NCBI RefSeq assembly: GCF_024679095.1
Contig: NW_026110814.1
Span: 1-64,000, forward strand
DNA length: 64,000 bases
Direction of reading: 5' to 3'
DNA from: Eriocheir sinensis
Lineage: Eukaryota > Arthropoda > Malacostraca > Decapoda > Varunidae
A model generated the notes under the pieces. That model searched no databases, was not told where the DNA came from, and was given only the letters and a program-made list of their open reading frames with translations. This document shows, in pieces, positions 33,742 through 44,949 of this stretch. Positions within the stretch are counted from its first letter, which is position 1, and each line of letters starts with the position of its first letter. Made by a program: the position numbers and the translations under genes.

Positions 33742-35109
33742 AACTGAAAAACAGATCGTCCTCGAATCGATGTTCGATCCTAACACAAAATCGGCTTTCT
33801 TGAGTATGTGCATTGAAGGCACCGCTGAGACACGTGGACTCATGATGGCTGAACACATTTCGAGATTGGTGAACTACTCTTCCAATGATATCAACGAACA
33901 GAATTTCTGGTCAATGTGTGTTAACGAGGAGGAAGAAGACAGGATTGGTCCACCACCGAAGAAGCGACAACAAGTTGACGTAGTAACGTCGGCCTTAATG
34001 GCACCTGTGTGTTACTGTGTGGACGACGAGAACGCCGTCTCGCTGGAGATCTTCTACGCTCTTGCACTCGATCTCTCCAAAAATCTTAACAACAAAAGTA
34101 AAGTAGATAAACATGTTGCTAAAGCAGTTCAAAAATGTTACAGAGAAGTAGTTGATCAAAAAACAGGGCTACCTAGACTTCACAGTCTGTATTTTCTGAG
34201 ATCCATGATGAACTTCATGGGTTTCATCAACAATATGTGCACTGGCGACGGAGAAATGGCTCATCACCTGGTCCAAACCATAACATCTATTGGGTTAAAC
34301 ATGACTCCAAAACTGTCGTTGTTTTAGTTTGTTTAGGAAACAACTTAAAATCATGTGTTGTCAAAATCGCCAAACATACTTGTTGGGATTCCTACACCGA
34401 CATGGGTGCAGAAGCGCTGGTTGAAAGGGTGATTGTTCTTCATCTTATGCTAAATTGGCTTATGTGGCTGGCAAGAAACAAATATTCGTCATCGAAGAGG
34501 TCGGGTATCAGGGATCGTACTATCATATCAATGCTAATTAAATCAGTCAAAGCTACAGTTGTTTGTGCAGGTGTAACTGCTGATGCCAATAGGATGGTAG
34601 CCTATCGGTTGTGGTCGCGAGTGTCTCAGCGAGTAATTGGTAATAACCACGACAACACCAATCTTAATAATAACAACAATAACAACAATGATGATGATGA
34701 CGACGACGACGATGATGATGAGGAATTAACGTTACCACAACCACATCATGAGTTTCCTGATATTATAAGTGGCATGTCTCAAGTAGTCATGTGGTGGAAT
34801 TTAAATTTAGGTTCCGTCATTTTTAAGATGTCTAAAGAAAAGAGTTTAAACAGTATAATCTCCATGGGAGAAATACCGTATAGTATACATTCTCCTGAAC
34901 TGTTGGATACATCAAAATGGTTTCAAGACACTGATCCTTTACTTCGCAATTCAAAGATCATAGAAGATCATCTTGCAATGCAAGTAGATGAAGAGCAGTG
35001 GCCTAGTTTATCTTCATCGGAAAGAGTAGGACGTTACCTTAACATCATTCGCAAAGATACTTCAAATCAACTAAGACCTTTTGCAGACTGTGTCAAACAC
35101 TTCAAGCGT
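33742..35109 (+). pseudogene. Unknown gene, copy 2
   Basis: Best-preserved copy of the 17838-19395 gene. It is missing the first 60 or so codons, beginning abruptly within the sequence that codes TEKQIVLESMFDPN. It shows one frame change at about 34265-34290, also present in copy 1, so that lesion (or an unrecognised expression signal) predates the duplication. The Asp run (34690-34720) and helix-rich C-terminal half are kept. The copy stops after HFKR at 35109, where different sequence follows. Confidence 0.6.
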
Positions 35110-36493
35110 TTATTAATCTTATTCGCAGCCAAAGCAGCAGATGATAATGATGTACAATAATGAGGCATTGGATGTCATCACGACTTTAGTCAATGACCGA
35201 CGCAAGAATGATAGGATACACCAACGCCAATTTTCAAAAGAAGAGGTAATGAAATATTTACAACTTGATACTTTGAAATACAATCAGCTAATCAAATTGA
35301 ATTCAATTCTCAAGTTGGAGAATCGTTATTATGGTGCGTGTGGTCAAACTAAGAATGAACAAAAGGAAAAAGAAGAAGACTGCTGTTATTGTTGCGACTG
35401 CCAAAGCCACGCGACGGCGACCAAAAATTTATCATCCAGTCCAATCCAATACCCGCCACCGCCGCATTATGATGATGATGCATCCAACAGGTACATGCAA
35501 AGTCTAGTGGAAGCCCGTTACATTGATTTCCTGAATCGCCAAGCTTGTATCCCTCCGATCGCAAGAGCGGCGGGAAGCGCAAGCGTGTTCGGTGCTCATT
35601 CATACGTACCTCCACACCGAAGATGGAATCACCTGTTGGTCGTATTTAACATCGATGTAATTGCCAAAAAAAATAAATGTAGATTTCCAGAAATTGAAAT
35701 ACTTCCCTTTGTATTACACACGTTGTTCCGAAAGTTAGAATTGAAATCCGAAGTGGTCAGCAGTCATGTCAAACCGTCAAAGAGACAAGACACAGCGATA
35801 TTTGGTGCGTTGTAAGTTACAATCTATACAGTCATCACCTCTCAGACAACGCGATGCGTTACGCTAGTGAGGTTCTGGGACTGTCGGTTATACAGCATAC
35901 AGTTGAATGATCTCCCTATCGAAGATAAAGATATAATGCGTCTGTTACAGACTTGGACTGTATCTTCCAAAATTGTATATTCCACTAGACCGAACAACAA
36001 CAATGAAGAAGAAGAACGTCTGGCTTCGAGAGACAGAGACACAATATGTTCTTTGGGAGTGTGGGCCTTACGCAACGCTGTGCGTGTCCGTCCCAACGTA
36101 ATGGACGATTCGTTTCTACCCTCCTTTCCAGTTCCGTTGAATCTAATATTGAAACAAGATGAGAGATATAGTAGTGATAGTTTTAAAGACCTAAAATATT
36201 ACAAATCATTCAAAGATAGTTTTGTCAACACTATCGAAAAATATGCCGAAGAAATGAGCGCTGTTAAAAGTAAATTGAAAGGTTCATTGAAATCAGAACC
36301 GCTAGTAGCTTCCGATAGTCAACCCGTTTCCGTGGCCACAAAGGATATAACTGCAACCCTTGACACTGTCAATCCACTAGGTGGTGATCCCACAGATTTA
36401 ATACTTCTCAGTAAATCTTACCTAAGTGATTTAAATAAACAATCGTATACAAATTTGTCGTATTTTCAGTTGACGTCATACGACAAAATTTAA
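35110..36493 (+). pseudogene. Fragment of another unknown gene
   Basis: Coding-like frame from about 35141, running to a TAA (35813-35815) and resuming in the same frame to 36491-36493, about 450 codons in all. The first part has HYDDDASN, cysteine-rich CCYCCDC and a Pro run; the second is helix-rich and charged (LKYYKSFKDSFVNTIEKYAEEM). The 5' end was lost at the 35109 junction. It ends 85 bases before the VP28-like ATG. Function unknown. Confidence 0.5.
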
Positions 36494-36577
36494 AGACGTC
36501 CGTCAGTTACATCGTCTGAAACTGTGAACGGTTCATGTTAAAATCACGCGCTGAACATCTGAGAAATATAACCAATC

Positions 36578-37162
36578 ATGGATTTTATGAATATGAATAC
36601 TGTAACTATGTTGGTACTCGCATTGCTAGTAATTGTTGTTGCGGTCATGTTGGTGTCCGGCATGGCAACGAGGCAGACATACATCAAGAAAGCACACATT
36701 GATACTTCACCCATCGGGGTTCCCGTGTCCGTCTCCTTCAATGCTAAGGCACCAGTTGTCGTCAAGGATGTATTTGCTTCTCCATTGGGTGAAATCGCCA
36801 TCCTGTCAACAGATGCTGAAGTCGAAGCTAATAAATCAGATGTTGTATTCCAATTTGTGCCTGTGACACCCGTATATGCTGACACTCTACCTCAAGAATT
36901 GTGCATGGTCAAGATTTACAACAGAACCAAACACGATCTTCACTTTTCAGGTGGATACACTGACTTGAACGTCAGCACTGTTGGAATAAATTCAGTTATA
37001 TCTCCAGCCAATAGTTTGGACAATAACTCATCATTGTCTTCCACTGTCGTCGTCGCTGGAGAGTCAAAAGTAACTTACTTTGCTAGAATTAAGAACGAAA
37101 CTTTGATCAGCAAACATATTATCGTAATGAACCATTTGTACGTCACTCGTCACATTCATTAA
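36578..37162 (+). CDS. VP24/VP26/VP28-like envelope protein
   Basis: Intact 194-codon gene. Residues about 8-28 form one strong N-terminal membrane helix (MLVLALLVIVVAVMLVSG), followed by a beta-strand-rich ectodomain of some 165 residues (for example PVVVKDVFASPLGEIAIL, ELCMVKIYNRTKHDLHFSGG) with Asn-glycosylation-type sites and no cysteines. Length near 200, the N-terminal anchor and the strand pattern match the WSSV major envelope family, whose members share a beta-barrel and form trimers on the virion. This is the clearest virion gene here and is undamaged. Recognised by pattern, not alignment; which paralogue it corresponds to cannot be said. Confidence 0.7.
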   Translation: MDFMNMNTVTMLVLALLVIVVAVMLVSGMATRQTYIKKAHIDTSPIGVPVSVSFNAKAPVVVKDVFASPLGEIAILSTDAEVEANKSDVVFQFVPVTPVYADTLPQELCMVKIYNRTKHDLHFSGGYTDLNVSTVGINSVISPANSLDNNSSLSSTVVVAGESKVTYFARIKNETLISKHIIVMNHLYVTRHIH

Positions 37163-37174
37163 CTGTAAAAAGAA

Positions 37175-37180
37175 AATAAA
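37175..37180 (+). terminator. Poly(A) signal AATAAA
   Basis: Thirteen bases after the stop of the VP28-like gene; a T-rich stretch follows near 37250. Confidence 0.65.
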
Positions 37181-37428
37181 GAAATATGGATTTAATCTTT
37201 CATCTATTTTATTGGTGTGCCTTCAGGATGAGAAAGTAAAGTAGTCACATTTTTTTTTAAGTTATTCTTTTTTAAAATTTTATTGTCAACATACCTAATA
37301 TAAATTTCTCTGTGTAGATCCGAACCCCACTCTAAAGATAAATAATGTACATTCCCCTATGTAGATCTGGACCTACCTACCTAATGTACATTACCCTATG
37401 TAGATCCGGACCCCACCCCATTCTGAAG

Positions 37429-37728
37429 TTAATGATCAGGTTGATACCATAGATTTATATCATTGGAAGAGTAGTTCACCAATCTCGAAATGTGTTCAGC
37501 CATCATGAGTCCACGTGTCTCAGCGGTGCCTTCAATGCACATACTCAAGAAAGCCGATTTTGTGTTAGGATCGAACATCGATTCGAGGACGATCTGTTTT
37601 TCAGTTTGAATCTTACACCTGACATACATGTCTGATTTAAGATTGATATTTTCTAATCTGCCACCCAACAGAAAATTACCGTCGATAAGAAAAATCTGTT
37701 GTTATCGACGCTTATACACGATGTTTTG
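37429..37728 (-). pseudogene. Unknown gene, copy 3 (5' piece only)
   Basis: Direct copy of 19112-19395: the N-terminal 70 or so codons of the 17838-19395 gene, cut at SSNDI. It adjoins family F core units (GTAGATCCGGACCCC) at 37310-37410 on one side and a different gene on the other. Confidence 0.7.
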
Positions 37729-37732
37729 GAAT

Positions 37733-38985
37733 TCACCATTTTAAAACACTTAACAGATTATTGGAAGAACGATGGTTGTTAAGCTGCCTGTGGAAGCGTG
37801 CACTCATGAACTTGGACAGACAGGCAACGCCGGTGTTGGTACATGACAATCGTAGATGATGGGCTCGCATGAGGAACCATTTCATAGAGACGACCGGGTT
37901 AGCCAGGTACGGCACGACATTGGAGACATTCTTGCTCTCTCTCTTTTCGGTGAACACATGCAAGTAGGAATAAGGCGATTTCTTTTGTCTACTTGTTGTT
38001 GTTTTTCCATCTTAGAAGCAAACACAATCGATGTCCAATCGGTCAACAGAATATTATACGGAAGATTATCTTTCAGTACATTCAAACAATACTTGAGAGT
38101 GACAAGATAAGATTGGTTTTTACATTCTGTGAATTCGTCGTCATAGATAACGTAACCTCTTCCCAGACCCATGTGGTATCTCAGAGAATATTCATTGACT
38201 TTTTTCGAAAAGGCGGTGGTGACGGTCCCGTCGTCGTCACCGTTCCTTCATCAGATGAGGAGGAAGAGGAGGAGGTCCGTTGCACATGTTGCATGTTCAT
38301 GAGGATATGACGGGCATTGTAATTGTCGTTGACGGGAGAGTAAGCGGAGGTGAGAGTGCCGTATACGGAATGGAGAATGGTAGTACAGTGGTTGTGATCA
38401 TTGAGAGATGCTTCTCTAGCGTTCTTCATAGTGTTCTCGCTACCTTTATTGTTGGATACAACGTGAATAGAATCACCACTAGTTTTCATGACTAAATCAT
38501 TATCATATAATCTTATTGATCTTTCACAACCTTCATCGGAAACCACACTGTCGAAAACACCATACTTTAATGCATGTATCAGTTCATCATAACACGTGTT
38601 GATTGAATCCAATTCTAACACTTCTTCTCGGCCGGTATAGTCTGTGTCCACAGTCACACACCCATCATCCGTTTGGTAATCGCTGAGGTCCATGCTTGTA
38701 CCGGGTGTGAAGCTAAACGTTGCTCCGTTGGTGAACTTACTTGTCGTGAAAGACCCAGTCTCATCATATTCACTGGTCAGAAACTCTCGACTCAGAATTG
38801 CCTTGTCGACCAGCTCAGGGTTGACAACGCTCAACACGTTAAGATTTTCTAAGCCGCCGCCGCCGCCACCACCTTGTTGATGGTGGTGTTTGGCAATGTC
38901 AATATGCATGTTCCGGAGATGAATGAGAGGTACCGTATTGCGGAGACACTCTGAAATCATTTTCTCAGAAACAAATTTAGTCTTC
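37733..38985 (-). pseudogene. Broken unknown gene, about 415 codons
   Basis: Minus strand. Coding begins near 38960 (first ATG of the good part) after the family D array and runs to a stop at 37733, with frame changes near 38185 and 37930. A Gly run and a poly-Ser run lie in the first, acidic part. The later part (GRGYVIYDDEFTECKNQ, then MKWFLMRAHHLRLSC) looks globular and ends in a basic tail. No family recognised. Confidence 0.5.
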
Positions 38986-39440
38986 CGAAGCTTCAGATTC
39001 TGTTCACACTCCAATTAAGAATTGGATGCATCATAACTCAAAAACACACATTCGCCTTAAGGGATCAAAGTGAATGTGTGTTTTAGTCTTCCGAAGCTTC
39101 AGATTCTGTTCACACTCCAATTAAGAATTGGATGCATCATAACTCAAAAACACACATTCGCCTTAAGGGATCAAAGTGAATGTGTGTTTTAGTCTTCCGA
39201 AGCTTCAGATTCTGTTAACACTCCAATTAAGAATTGGATGCATCATAACTGAAAAACACACATTCGCCTTAAGGGATCGAAGTGAATGTGTGTTTTAGTC
39301 TTCCGGAGCTTCAGATTCTGTTAACACTCCAATTAAGAATTGGATGCATCATAACTGAAAAACACACATTCGCCTTAAGGGATCGAAGTGAATGTGTGTT
39401 TTAGTCTTCCGGAGCTTCAGATTCTGTTAACACTCCAATT
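38985..39440. repeat. Family D array, 120-bp period
   Basis: Four nearly perfect units with TTAGTCTTCCGAAGCTTCAG, CAATTAAGAATTGGATGCAT and GAATGTGTGTTTT. Confidence 0.95.
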
Positions 39441-39719
39441 GGAAGATTTGATTTGATAAATTTAATACACCCATGGGAAGCCGAACGCAGAGAAAGACAA
39501 TAAGAAAAGTCAAAGACACATTCATCTCGATAGAGTTTATTCTCAGTTACGTTATTACATCTGGATCTGTATCAAATTATCATCAACTACATCAACTACA
39601 AAGTCATTATAGAGTTTGTATTATGTTACAGTTGAATGTAGTCTAACCTTGATTGAGTTGAATGTATGTCTTTGTCTTGCGAAGCTTCCGATTCTGAAAT
39701 CAGTTATCGTCAAATATCT

Positions 39720-40370
39720 CGAGGTCTCCGTCCGATTCTGATCTAGCGAAGTTTGCTACCGCGTTTCGCTACTTGTCAATTCACCGTTGCCAGCAACGAG
39801 TAAAGTCAGCCGAGACCCTGTGAGCCACTGCAGCTCGCTAGCAGCTCACCCCCCACCGTGTTGAACCCCACCGCCCAACACCCGAGCCGAGAAACTCTCG
39901 GCTAACTGGCCGGGAGTGACCCGATGAGGTGTTCCCCCCCCTAAAAAGTCCACTTACGGCTCAAACCGGGCGACCGGACCGCCCGATTCTGCACCTGTTA
40001 GGGATGAAATGCGTGACGCGAGCGCGCCGATATCGTGAGTTACCACTGAAAGTCAGAATGCGACGCTTCCTCCTCCCGATTTGGAGCGTAGGGATAACTG
40101 AACTATTTTAACGGATGGGTTTCGGTCACGACGGTCGACGATTTGGACCATTCGGGAGGCAGAATCGGTCGCGCTCGTCACCCTATATGTTCACAGGTGT
40201 GCTCAAGGCACTTCGCTACACGCTAGATGCGCTACTAAGGTGACTTAGGACCGTCACTGGTAACGCTGGGGAGGTCGTCGTCAAAAAAAACCCATAGCCC
40301 TTACACCCCCGCTTACCCTCCACCCCCCGCATCTCTTAATTTTAAGAATCGGGCATTTTCAAACACACAT
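39720..40370 (+). repeat. GC-rich dispersed element, copy 2
   Basis: Direct copy of 2785-3415 with scattered substitutions and small indels. Its right end again runs into CGGGCATTTTCAAACACAC and a family A array. Confidence 0.6.
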
Positions 40371-41000
40371 TCACCTCACACAAGGTTAGAAGACATTCAG
40401 TACGAACTAGATTCAGAATCGGAAGCTTCGGAAGATAAAGACACACATTCACCTCACACAAGGTTAGACGACATTCAGTACGAACTAGATTCAGAATCGG
40501 AAGCTTCGAAAGACAAAGACACGCATTCACCTCACACAAGGTTAGACGACATTCAGTACGAACTAGATTCAGAATTGGAAGCTTCGGAAGACAAAGACAC
40601 ACATTCACCTCACACAAGGTTAGACGACATTCAGTACGAACTAGATTCAGAATTGGAAGCTTCGGAAGACAAAGACACACATTCACCTCACATAAGGTTA
40701 GACGACATTCAGTACGAACTAGATTCAGAATTGGAAGCTTCGGAAGACAAAGACACACATTCAACTCACACAAGGTTAGACGACATTCAGTACGAACGAA
40801 CTAAATTCAGAATCGGAAGCTTCAGAAGATAAAGACACACATTCAACTCACACAAGGTTAGATGACATTCAGTACGAACTAGATTCAGAATCGGAAGCTT
40901 CAGAAGACAAAGACACACATTCACCTCACACAAGGTTAGACGACATTCAGTACGAACTAGATTCAGAATCGGAAGCTTCGGAAGACAAAGACACACATTC
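40366..41000. repeat. Family A array
   Basis: Eight units of about 78 bp. Open frames run through on both strands because the unit is a multiple of three in several copies. Confidence 0.95.
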
Positions 41001-41406
41001 ACCTATTAGCATCATCATCGTCGTCATTCTCCTCCTCCTCCTCCTCCTCTTCGGAAGTTGAAGAGTCATCATGCCGGCGTCGCCGCCGCTGGTGTTCTTC
41101 GTCTCCGAATCCTCCTACCTCTTTCTTCTTGGTGTAATTCCACCATCGATTTTTTAACGAGTCAGCTGCCTGCGGGGGCAGATTAGCCACCCCACCAGTG
41201 GGAGAGAGACAATGCATCATGAAGTAATAAGCGCTCTGGAACATACCCGTTGTGAAAAACGACATTTTTTCAAGTGATAAAATAGAATGGAGATAGCGAG
41301 TCAACATTAGCAGGTTGTCGTGACTTATTGGTAACTTAGAGACATCAACGGAATTGGGAAGATAGACGATATCATCTGCTTGTTCGTCTCGGATGGGCAT
41401 GTTCAT
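40999..41406 (-). CDS. Hypothetical acidic-tailed protein, 135 aa
   Basis: ATG 41406 to a stop created at the repeat boundary (40999). The first 85 residues look globular, with MFQSAYYFMMHCL and a Pro/Gly-rich loop. A basic RRRRR patch and a Ser/Glu/Asp-rich tail follow. The tail reaches the family A array within a few codons, so it may be truncated. No recognised family. Confidence 0.45.
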   Translation of the reverse strand: MNMPIRDEQADDIVYLPNSVDVSKLPISHDNLLMLTRYLHSILSLEKMSFFTTGMFQSAYYFMMHCLSPTGGVANLPPQAADSLKNRWWNYTKKKEVGGFGDEEHQRRRRRHDDSSTSEEEEEEEENDDDDDANR

Positions 41407-41445
41407 CGTTTTGTGTTCAACGATAGATTTTAAAGCTTTGATTAA

Positions 41446-41745
41446 TTATCGACGCTGAGATTCAATGGTTTGATTTTTGTTATGTCCTTCTCCTTTCTTA
41501 TTGCTCTTCTTCTCAAAGGCTATGGCATTTTCAAGGATGTTAATATTGACGCCTATGAGTAAGTTTCGAATACTAGGTAATCGACCATCACCTCTGTACT
41601 TGTCGTGGACGAACCGCATCACTCTACTCAACACGTGAATGGCATCGGCACTGGTGTATTTCTCTCCGCCTCTATCGTCCAACAAGTCTAAGATTCTCGG
41701 ACAGAAAAGAGTGGTGATGTGTTCCTTCAACTGATCTAACTCATG
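41446..41745 (-). pseudogene. 5'-truncated unknown gene
   Basis: Minus-strand frame of about 100 codons ending at 41446, followed after 40 bases by the ATG of the 135-aa gene. The frame is open upstream to the boundary with the family E array and has no ATG, so the N-terminus is lost. Helix-rich with a basic C-terminus (KKSNKKGEGHNKN). Function unknown. Confidence 0.45.
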
Positions 41746-42935
41746 GAGGTAACACCCCTGTGATTGATAGGAGACAACACCAATTCGCGCGCTATTTGTT
41801 TAACACCCTGTAATTTAGCATGTGTAGATAAGAGGAGGAGACGTCACCAATTCGCGTGTTGCTTCCTGTGTCTTTAACTTCCTGTAATTTAGCATGTGTC
41901 GATGTAACACCCTTGTAATTTAGCATGTGTCAATAAGAGGGAGGAGAAGGAGACTACGTCACCAATTCGCGCGTTACTTCCTGTGTGTCTTTAACACCCC
42001 TAACACCCTTGTAATTTAGCATGTGTCAATAAGAGGGAGGAGAAGGAGACTACGTCACCAATTCGCGCGTTACTTCCTGTGTGTCTTTAACACCCCTGTA
42101 ATTTAGCATGTGTCAATAAGAGGGAGGAGAAGGAGACTACGTCACCAATTCGCGCGTTGTTTCCTGTATGTCTTTACCACCCTTGTGATTTAGCATGTGT
42201 TAATAAGAGATACTGATTGATAGGAGGAGACTAACGTCACCAATTCGCGTTGTGATTTAGCATGTGTTAATAAGAGATACTGATTGATAGGAGGAGACTA
42301 ACGTCACCAATTCACTTCGCGCGTTGCTTCCTGTATATCTTTACCACCCACAAATTCGCGTGTTGCTTCCTGTGTCTTTAACACCCTTGTAATTTAGCAT
42401 GTCTCAATAAGAGGGAGGAGAAGGAGACTACGTCACCAATTCGCGCGTTACTTCCTGTGTGTCTTTAACACCCCTGTTATTTAGCATGTGTCAATAAGAG
42501 GGAGGAGGAGGAGACTACGTCACCAATTCGCACGTTGCTTAATGTGTGTCTTTAAAAATCGCGCGTTGCTTCCTCACCAATTCGCGTGTTACTTCCTGTG
42601 TGTCTTTAACACCCCTGTAATTTAGCATGTGTCAATAAGAGGGAGGAGAAGGAGACTACGTCACCAATTCGCGCGTTGTTTCCTGTGTGTCTTTACCACC
42701 CTTGTGATTTAGCATGTTTTAATAAAAGGAGAGAAGAAGACTACGTCACCAATTCGCGCGTTGGTGCGTTGCTTCCTGTTACCACCCTTGTAATTTAGCA
42801 CGTGTCAATAAGAGGGAGGAGAAGGAGACTACGTCACCAATTTGCGCGTTACTTCCTGTGTGTCTTTAACACCCCTGTAATTTAGCATGTGTCAATAAGA
42901 GGGAGGAGAAGGAGACTCGTCACCAATTCGCGCAA
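41745..42935. repeat. About 86-bp tandem array (family E)
   Basis: Around a dozen imperfect units with CACCAATTCGCGCGTT, ACTTCCTGTGTGTCTTTAAC, TGTAATTTAGCATGTGT and GGAGACTACGTCACC. Each carries TACGTCAC, linking it to family C. No gene. Confidence 0.9.
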
Positions 42936-43640
42936 CGTCAGTGAAGAGAGATGGACGGCACAAGCGAGTAGAATTGGTGCCCGTTAAGACTGAAAATATA
43001 CATTCACATCATGAAAACAAACACTACATTCACACTAAGCAATTTTTTTCTCTTATAGTTGAGAATGTACGAGAGCGGGACGCTGAATGCTGGGTTGAGA
43101 GCGGAAGGGTGAATGTGTGTTTTAGACTCGCCACTAGCCCGATTCTGAGGCGAGCGGGACGCTGAATGCTGGGTTGAGAGCGGAAGGGTGAATGTGTGTT
43201 TTAGACTCGCCAGTAGCCCGATTCTGAGGCGAGCGGGACACTGAATACTGGGTTGAGAGCGAAAGAGTGAATGTGTGTTTTAGACTGGCCAGTAGCCCAA
43301 TTCTGAGGCGAGCGGGACGCTGAATGCTGGGTTGAGAGCGGAAGGGTGAATGTGTTTTAGACTCGCCAGTAGCCCGATTCTGAGGCGAGCGGGACGCTGA
43401 ATGCTCAGTTAAGAGCGGAATGGAGAATATGTGTTTTAGACTCGCCAGTAGCCCGATTCTGAGGCGAGCGGGACGCTGAATGCTCAGTTAAGAGCGGAAG
43501 GGTGAATGTGTGTTTTAGACTCTCCAGTAGCCCGATTCTGAGGCGAGCGGGACGCTGAATGCTGGGTTGAGAGCGAAAGAGTGAATGTGTGTTTTAGACT
43601 GGCCAGTAGCCCGATTCTGAGGCGAGCGGGACGCTCGCCT
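42936..43640. repeat. Family B array, copy 3, with flank
   Basis: Matches 23447-24300 in the same orientation, including 150 bp of flank before the array (TGGACGGCACAAGCGAGTAG). The promoter and gene part are absent; the family E array takes their place. Confidence 0.9.
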
Positions 43641-44085
43641 CAATATTGTGACTACGTCACAATATTATTACGTCACTACTATATGTGTAATTAACACCCT
43701 CGTGTTTCTTGCAGGTGATTATCACCCTCGTGTTATTATTAGACTACGTCACAGTGTTATTATGTCACTACTATATGTGCAATTAACACCCTCGTGTTTT
43801 TTGCAGGTGATTATCACCCTCGTGTTATTACTAGACTATGTCACAGTATTGTTACATCACTACTATTTTTGCAGATAATTTAGAGACTACGTCACAGTAT
43901 ACTTCATTACTATATGTGCAATTAACACCCTCGTGATTTTGCAGGTGATTATCACCCTCATGATATTACTAGACTACGTCACAGTATTGTTACATCACTA
44001 CTATTTTTGCAGAATCTAGAGACTACGTCACAATATTGTTACGTCACTATTATATGTGCAATTAACACCCTCGTGATTTTGCGGA
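43640..44085. repeat. Family C array
   Basis: Units with GGTGATTATCACCCTCGTG and GACTACGTCACA. The acidic minus-strand gene runs into it. Confidence 0.85.
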
Positions 44086-44945
44086 AGAACAATGTATTTA
44101 CAATCAGCAGCAGCAACGTCAAAAACAAGCACAGGCAAGTCGTCAGTATCCTCATTATGACGCTTGGTATTCGCCTTCTTATTACCAGGAACTGCAACCA
44201 ATTTGCGGGTGATGAGGACACTCGTCTTAACACGCCATAGCTGATTTTCAGTCGTCTCCTCTTCAACGAAGGGAACAAGCTCATTACCGATTGGAATCGA
44301 CTCCTCCTCCTTCACTGGAACCGACTCCTCCTCTGGAACTGGAACCGACTCCTCCTCTGGAACTGGAACCATCTCCTCCTCTGGAACTGGAACCGACTCC
44401 TCCTCTGGAACATCCTCCTCCTCCTCCTCCTCTTCACCAGGTGCGTAGACTGGAATGTCCACCTCATTATCCTCCTCCTCCTCCTCCTCCTCGTTGTTGT
44501 TGTCGTCTTCTTCGTCATCCTGTTCCTCCTCTTCCTCTTCGTTATCGTCATCCTCTTCCTCTTCGTTATCGTCCTCGTCGTCGTCATCGTCATCCTCCTC
44601 CTCCTCCTCCTCGTTGACTACGTCATCGTCTTCAACCGGACTGTACAAGGGGTACCCATCCTCATCGACATTTTCACTGATAACGACTGGATCATACCTG
44701 TTATCGATGAACTTGAAGACACCAGGTGAAACCTCTTCTTTGAATGCAGCTGCTTTGTTATTGATGACGTGTGAATCCATGATGTTCATGTCATCGTCCA
44801 ACAGTGCGAATTCCCTGATGACGAAGGGATGGTGTTGTCTGAAGATCAATGTGGTCCTGCCATGTTGCAATTCGCGGTGGGTGAAGGGCTTTGAGCACAC
44901 CACACAATCATACTTGTGATAGTAGCACATGAGATTACGTGCCAT
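44085..44945 (-). CDS. Highly acidic protein with N-terminal Cys/His motif
   Basis: From ATG 44945. Near the start, CVVCSKPFTHRELQHG looks like half of a small zinc knuckle. A globular part follows, then a very long Glu/Asp tract with Asn (about 44450-44620), then PEEESVPV repeats and a short mixed region. The last codons read into the family C array, so the native C-terminus is missing. Acidic tracts of this kind suit histone-mimic or chromatin-interacting roles, which is only inference. Plus-strand Ser/Pro ORFs here are shadows. Confidence 0.5.
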
Positions 44946-44949
44946 AGTG

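Noticed and set aside
35812..35845. Intron bounded by GTAAGT and CTCTCAG
   Set aside because: Only 34 nt long, below the usual minimum for spliceosomal introns; a nonsense or frame lesion is more likely.
44291..44919. Plus-strand Pro-rich and Ser-rich ORFs
   Set aside because: They are the complement of the Glu/Asp tract of the minus-strand gene at 44085-44945.
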